Assembly: GCA_944376825.1 (NCBI GenBank)
Contig: CALWDY010000002.1
Coordinates: 1-36,052, forward strand
Length of the DNA: 36,052 nt
Origin: an uncultured Clostridia bacterium
Lineage (GTDB): Bacteria; Bacillota; Clostridia; Christensenellales; UBA1242
Reading direction: 5' to 3'
Below, one piece after another: positions 34,239-36,052 of the stretch. The position numbers and the translations under genes were made by a program. Below the pieces are notes generated by a model. The model did not search any database, was not told where the DNA came from, and saw only the letters and a program-made list of their open reading frames with translations. The first letter of the stretch is position 1. Each line of letters starts with the position of its first letter.

Positions 34239-34750
34239 TGAAAAAATTTATGCTCTTTAGTTTTTGTTTGGTTGTTGTATTAAGTTGCACAATAATTTCT
34301 GGGTGTAATAAAAATTTAGATGGTAGTTCATACAAGTTGTTGGCTCCAATTACAATAGAAATAGATTTTAAAAATCTTTCAAACGAAAAAAGAGTGCAAA
34401 TTACAAAAGAGTTGAACCTTTCAGAAGATGCAACTGATGAACAAATATTGTATGAGGCAAATCAAGTTTATAACAATCTTATAAATAGTAATGCCAATGA
34501 AATTGCCATTTCATTTGAAAATAAAAAAATAAAACTAAAAATCAACCCAGTTTATAATTTTAATAAAAATGAAGAATATTACTATAAGTGCAGTTTCAAT
34601 AAAATTTCATTATATTACGATGAACAATTAACACAAAAGGTTGAAATTGAGAATACAGCAAATGTGCAATTGGAAATACATGACAAAACAATAAAACAAA
34701 CTATACAAGAAGAATATGTTAAATTTGTTTTTGAATATCGCCAAGTGTAA
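34238..34750 (+). CDS. Small lipoprotein
   Basis: A 170-aa protein with a lipoprotein signal peptide: hydrophobic FMLFSFCLVVVLSC, then TIISGC with C23 as the likely lipidated residue. The mature part is charged and beta-rich with no family that I recognise; LNLSEDATDEQILYEANQVYNNLI is a short helical insert. GGAAGG is 7 bp upstream of the ATG, which overlaps the previous stop. Membership in the same transcript suggests it works with the GLUG protein on the cell surface. Confidence 0.8.
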   Translation: MKKFMLFSFCLVVVLSCTIISGCNKNLDGSSYKLLAPITIEIDFKNLSNEKRVQITKELNLSEDATDEQILYEANQVYNNLINSNANEIAISFENKKIKLKINPVYNFNKNEEYYYKCSFNKISLYYDEQLTQKVEIENTANVQLEIHDKTIKQTIQEEYVKFVFEYRQV

Positions 34751-34807
34751 AAATTGTGTTAATAAAAAGGTTGCGTAAATTAATAAAATTTATATAAAAA
34801 TTGCATA

Positions 34808-34838
34808 GAAAATTAGAAGGAAACTTCTAATTTTTTTA
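34808..34838 (+). terminator. Rho-independent terminator
   Basis: AAATTAGAAG-GAAA-CTTCTAATTT followed by T; it ends the GLUG protein-lipoprotein unit. Confidence 0.85.
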
Positions 34839-34909
34839 TGTAAAGTAATGATAAAATATTTTGTAATTATTTAAAAATATTATAAACTAAAAACTAAAGG
34901 TGTGTTTGT

Positions 34910-35873
34910 ATGAATAAAAAAAATAAAAAATTATATAAATTTTGTTGTGTAATTTGTTTAATTGCAATTATAGGAATTTCTTGTTTTTTTTATATTTAAG
35001 GATAATAATCAAAACAATTTAGTTATTGTTGAAAAAACATTTACAATTAAAGACACTTTGCAAGAAGGAAATGGTAAAACTGCCAACATCATTTTGCTTA
35101 ATGGTCAATCAAATGCTTCGGGCTGTGCTATTTTAGATTATTTGTATAAAAATTCAACAAATCAAGAAATAGAAAAATATAAAAATGGATACAGCAATGT
35201 TTTTATAAATTATTTTAATGAAAATGGCAATACATCATCAAATGGCGAATTTGTTAAAGTAAAAGCTGGACAAGGTGCAAATTTGAATATGTTTGGTCCA
35301 AAGTTGGGAATTGCAGACTATTTGGCAAAAAATTATCCAAATGAAATTTTTTTTATTATAAAATATGCTTGGAGTGGTTCATGTTTATATTCGCAATGGA
35401 TACAACCAAATGGTGAGGGTGGTGACTTGTACGATGCTTTTATAAATTTTACAAAAACTTCTTTAAATTATTTAATTTTAAAAAATTATAGTATAAACAT
35501 AAATGCCATGTGCTGGATGCAGGGGGAATCAGATTCAATGACATACGAATTGGCACAAGATTATCAAATAAATACGTTAAATTTAATTAACAATGTTAGA
35601 AATGATTTAAAAAGTTATAATTCAAGTAAAGGAATATATTTTATTGATGCTGGAATTGGCAATGGCGAATTGTTAAAATACTATCAAATTGTAAATAATG
35701 CTAAGTATAATGTCTCTTTATTAGATGCAAAAAATATCTATATAGATACATTAAAAGAAGGGTTAAGATGTGATGAAGAACCATATGATAATCCTAATAT
35801 ATATCATTATGATAGTTTAAGTATGATTAAATTGGGAAATCTTTTTGCTCAACAAATTTTAAAAATTTTGTAA
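34910..35873 (+). pseudogene. Membrane-anchored SASA-type esterase, frameshifted at T8
   Basis: The ATG at 34910 starts a basic, hydrophobic anchor (NKKNKKLYKFCCVICLIAII) that stops after 29 codons. The rest of the gene continues in another frame, open from at least 34980 to 35873. The break lies at a run of eight T (34984-34991); seven would join the parts into a ~320-aa protein. The body is a SGNH/SASA carbohydrate esterase: ILLNGQSNASG (nucleophile Ser), KYAWSGSCLYSQW, MCWMQGESDSM, and NPNIYHYDS with the catalytic His. Such enzymes remove acetyl groups from sialic acid or glycans. A TTG at 35058 could start the body but has no ribosome site. It may be a phase-variable gene or a sequence error. 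Confidence 0.75.
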
Positions 35874-35965
35874 TTATAATAATATTGGTGTATTATCTTT
35901 TATATGTAAATAATAAGCACCAAAAATGAACTGAACCCATAAAAGTGGACAATTTAAAAAAAAGC

Positions 35966-35999
35966 ACCTCCTATGGTATAATAAAATATCATAGGAGGT
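35966..35999 (+). promoter_or_regulatory. Hairpin hiding the transposase ribosome site
   Basis: ACCTCCTATG (35966-35975) and CATAGGAGGT (35990-35999) are perfect inverted repeats. The right arm holds the AGGAGG ribosome site of the 36005 gene. TATAAT (35977-35982) sits in the loop, so transcripts starting here would lack the left arm, whereas read-through transcripts would fold. Confidence 0.65.
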
Positions 36000-36004
36000 T
36001 TTTA

Positions 36005-36052
36005 ATGGCAGGTAAAAAAGGAATGGCTTGGTATACTATCGAGTTTAGAGAA
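36005..36052 (+). CDS. IS3-family transposase OrfA, N-terminus (partial)
   Basis: Sixteen codons, MAGKKGMAWYTIEFRE, cut by the right window edge. The basic start followed by Y-(S/T)-x-EF(K/R) is the usual beginning of OrfA helix-turn-helix proteins of IS3-family elements. Identification leans on the terminal repeat and the sequestered ribosome site just upstream. Confidence 0.65.
   Translation, partial: MAGKKGMAWYTIEFRE

Larger units (their letters stand above)
35927..36052 (+). mobile_element. IS3-family insertion sequence, left end
   Basis: TGAACTGAACCCATAAAAGT and the following GGACA resemble the left terminal repeat of IS3-family elements (TGAACTG-CCC--AAAAGT-GGACA). About 78 bp further in, an orfA-type frame begins and runs off the window. 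The right end and target duplication cannot be seen. Confidence 0.75.

Noticed and set aside
1..36052. CRISPR array, tRNA genes or a known anti-phage defence system
   Set aside because: No regularly spaced repeats, cloverleaf sequence or defence-gene motifs were found by eye.

Overview
The window is AT-rich chromosomal DNA from a spore-forming, Gram-positive-type bacterium. The evidence is a SpoIVA homologue, RNase J, a TrmR-like methyltransferase, UviB/BhlA- and phiLC3-like holins, LexA boxes of the Bacillus type, AGGAGG ribosome sites and a 16S rRNA ending in CCTCCTTT. UGA acts as a stop. The surface-protein types and the SASA esterase would fit an uncultured gut Clostridia-like Bacillota, but that placement is inference.

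Layout. 1-467: the last ~275 nt of a 16S rRNA gene, followed by trailer hairpins and terminators; no tRNA, 23S or 5S follows. 643-2142: an XRE repressor divergent from a secreted protein, with three operator-like palindromes between them. 2266-6629: a large membrane-anchored M6-type metalloprotease. 6740-20828: a podovirus-like particle module. It has an ArpU/sigma-region-4-like regulator (6921), TerL (8421), a small terminase-like protein and a Zn-finger protein, P22-type portal, scaffold, HK97-fold capsid, connector and hub proteins, a coiled-coil protein and two holins. Two genes for membrane-anchored surface proteins (7481 on the minus strand, 10007) are interleaved with it. No integrase, replication gene, tail fibre or endolysin is visible. 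20856-30172: chromosomal housekeeping genes (rnj, trmR, PAP2 phosphatase, tsaE-tsaB-rimI, alpha/beta hydrolase, membrane-fused murF, ddl). 30156-32072: a small HTH regulator divergent from spoIVA. 32232-35873: a GLUG-repeat surface protein behind a G8 tract, a lipoprotein and a frameshifted SASA-type esterase. 35927-36052: the left end of an IS3-family element.

How the parts may work together. The particle module has packaging and head genes with intact TerL catalytic residues but no visible means of integration or replication, so it is either a degraded prophage or a domesticated, GTA-like particle. The promoter region of its regulator carries a LexA-type box inside the promoter spacer and a tandem pair of Spo0A-like boxes just downstream. 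This suggests control by DNA damage and by sporulation. The same 19-bp LexA-type sequence recurs 23.7 kb away, between a small HTH gene and spoIVA. These regulatory readings are inferences from motifs.
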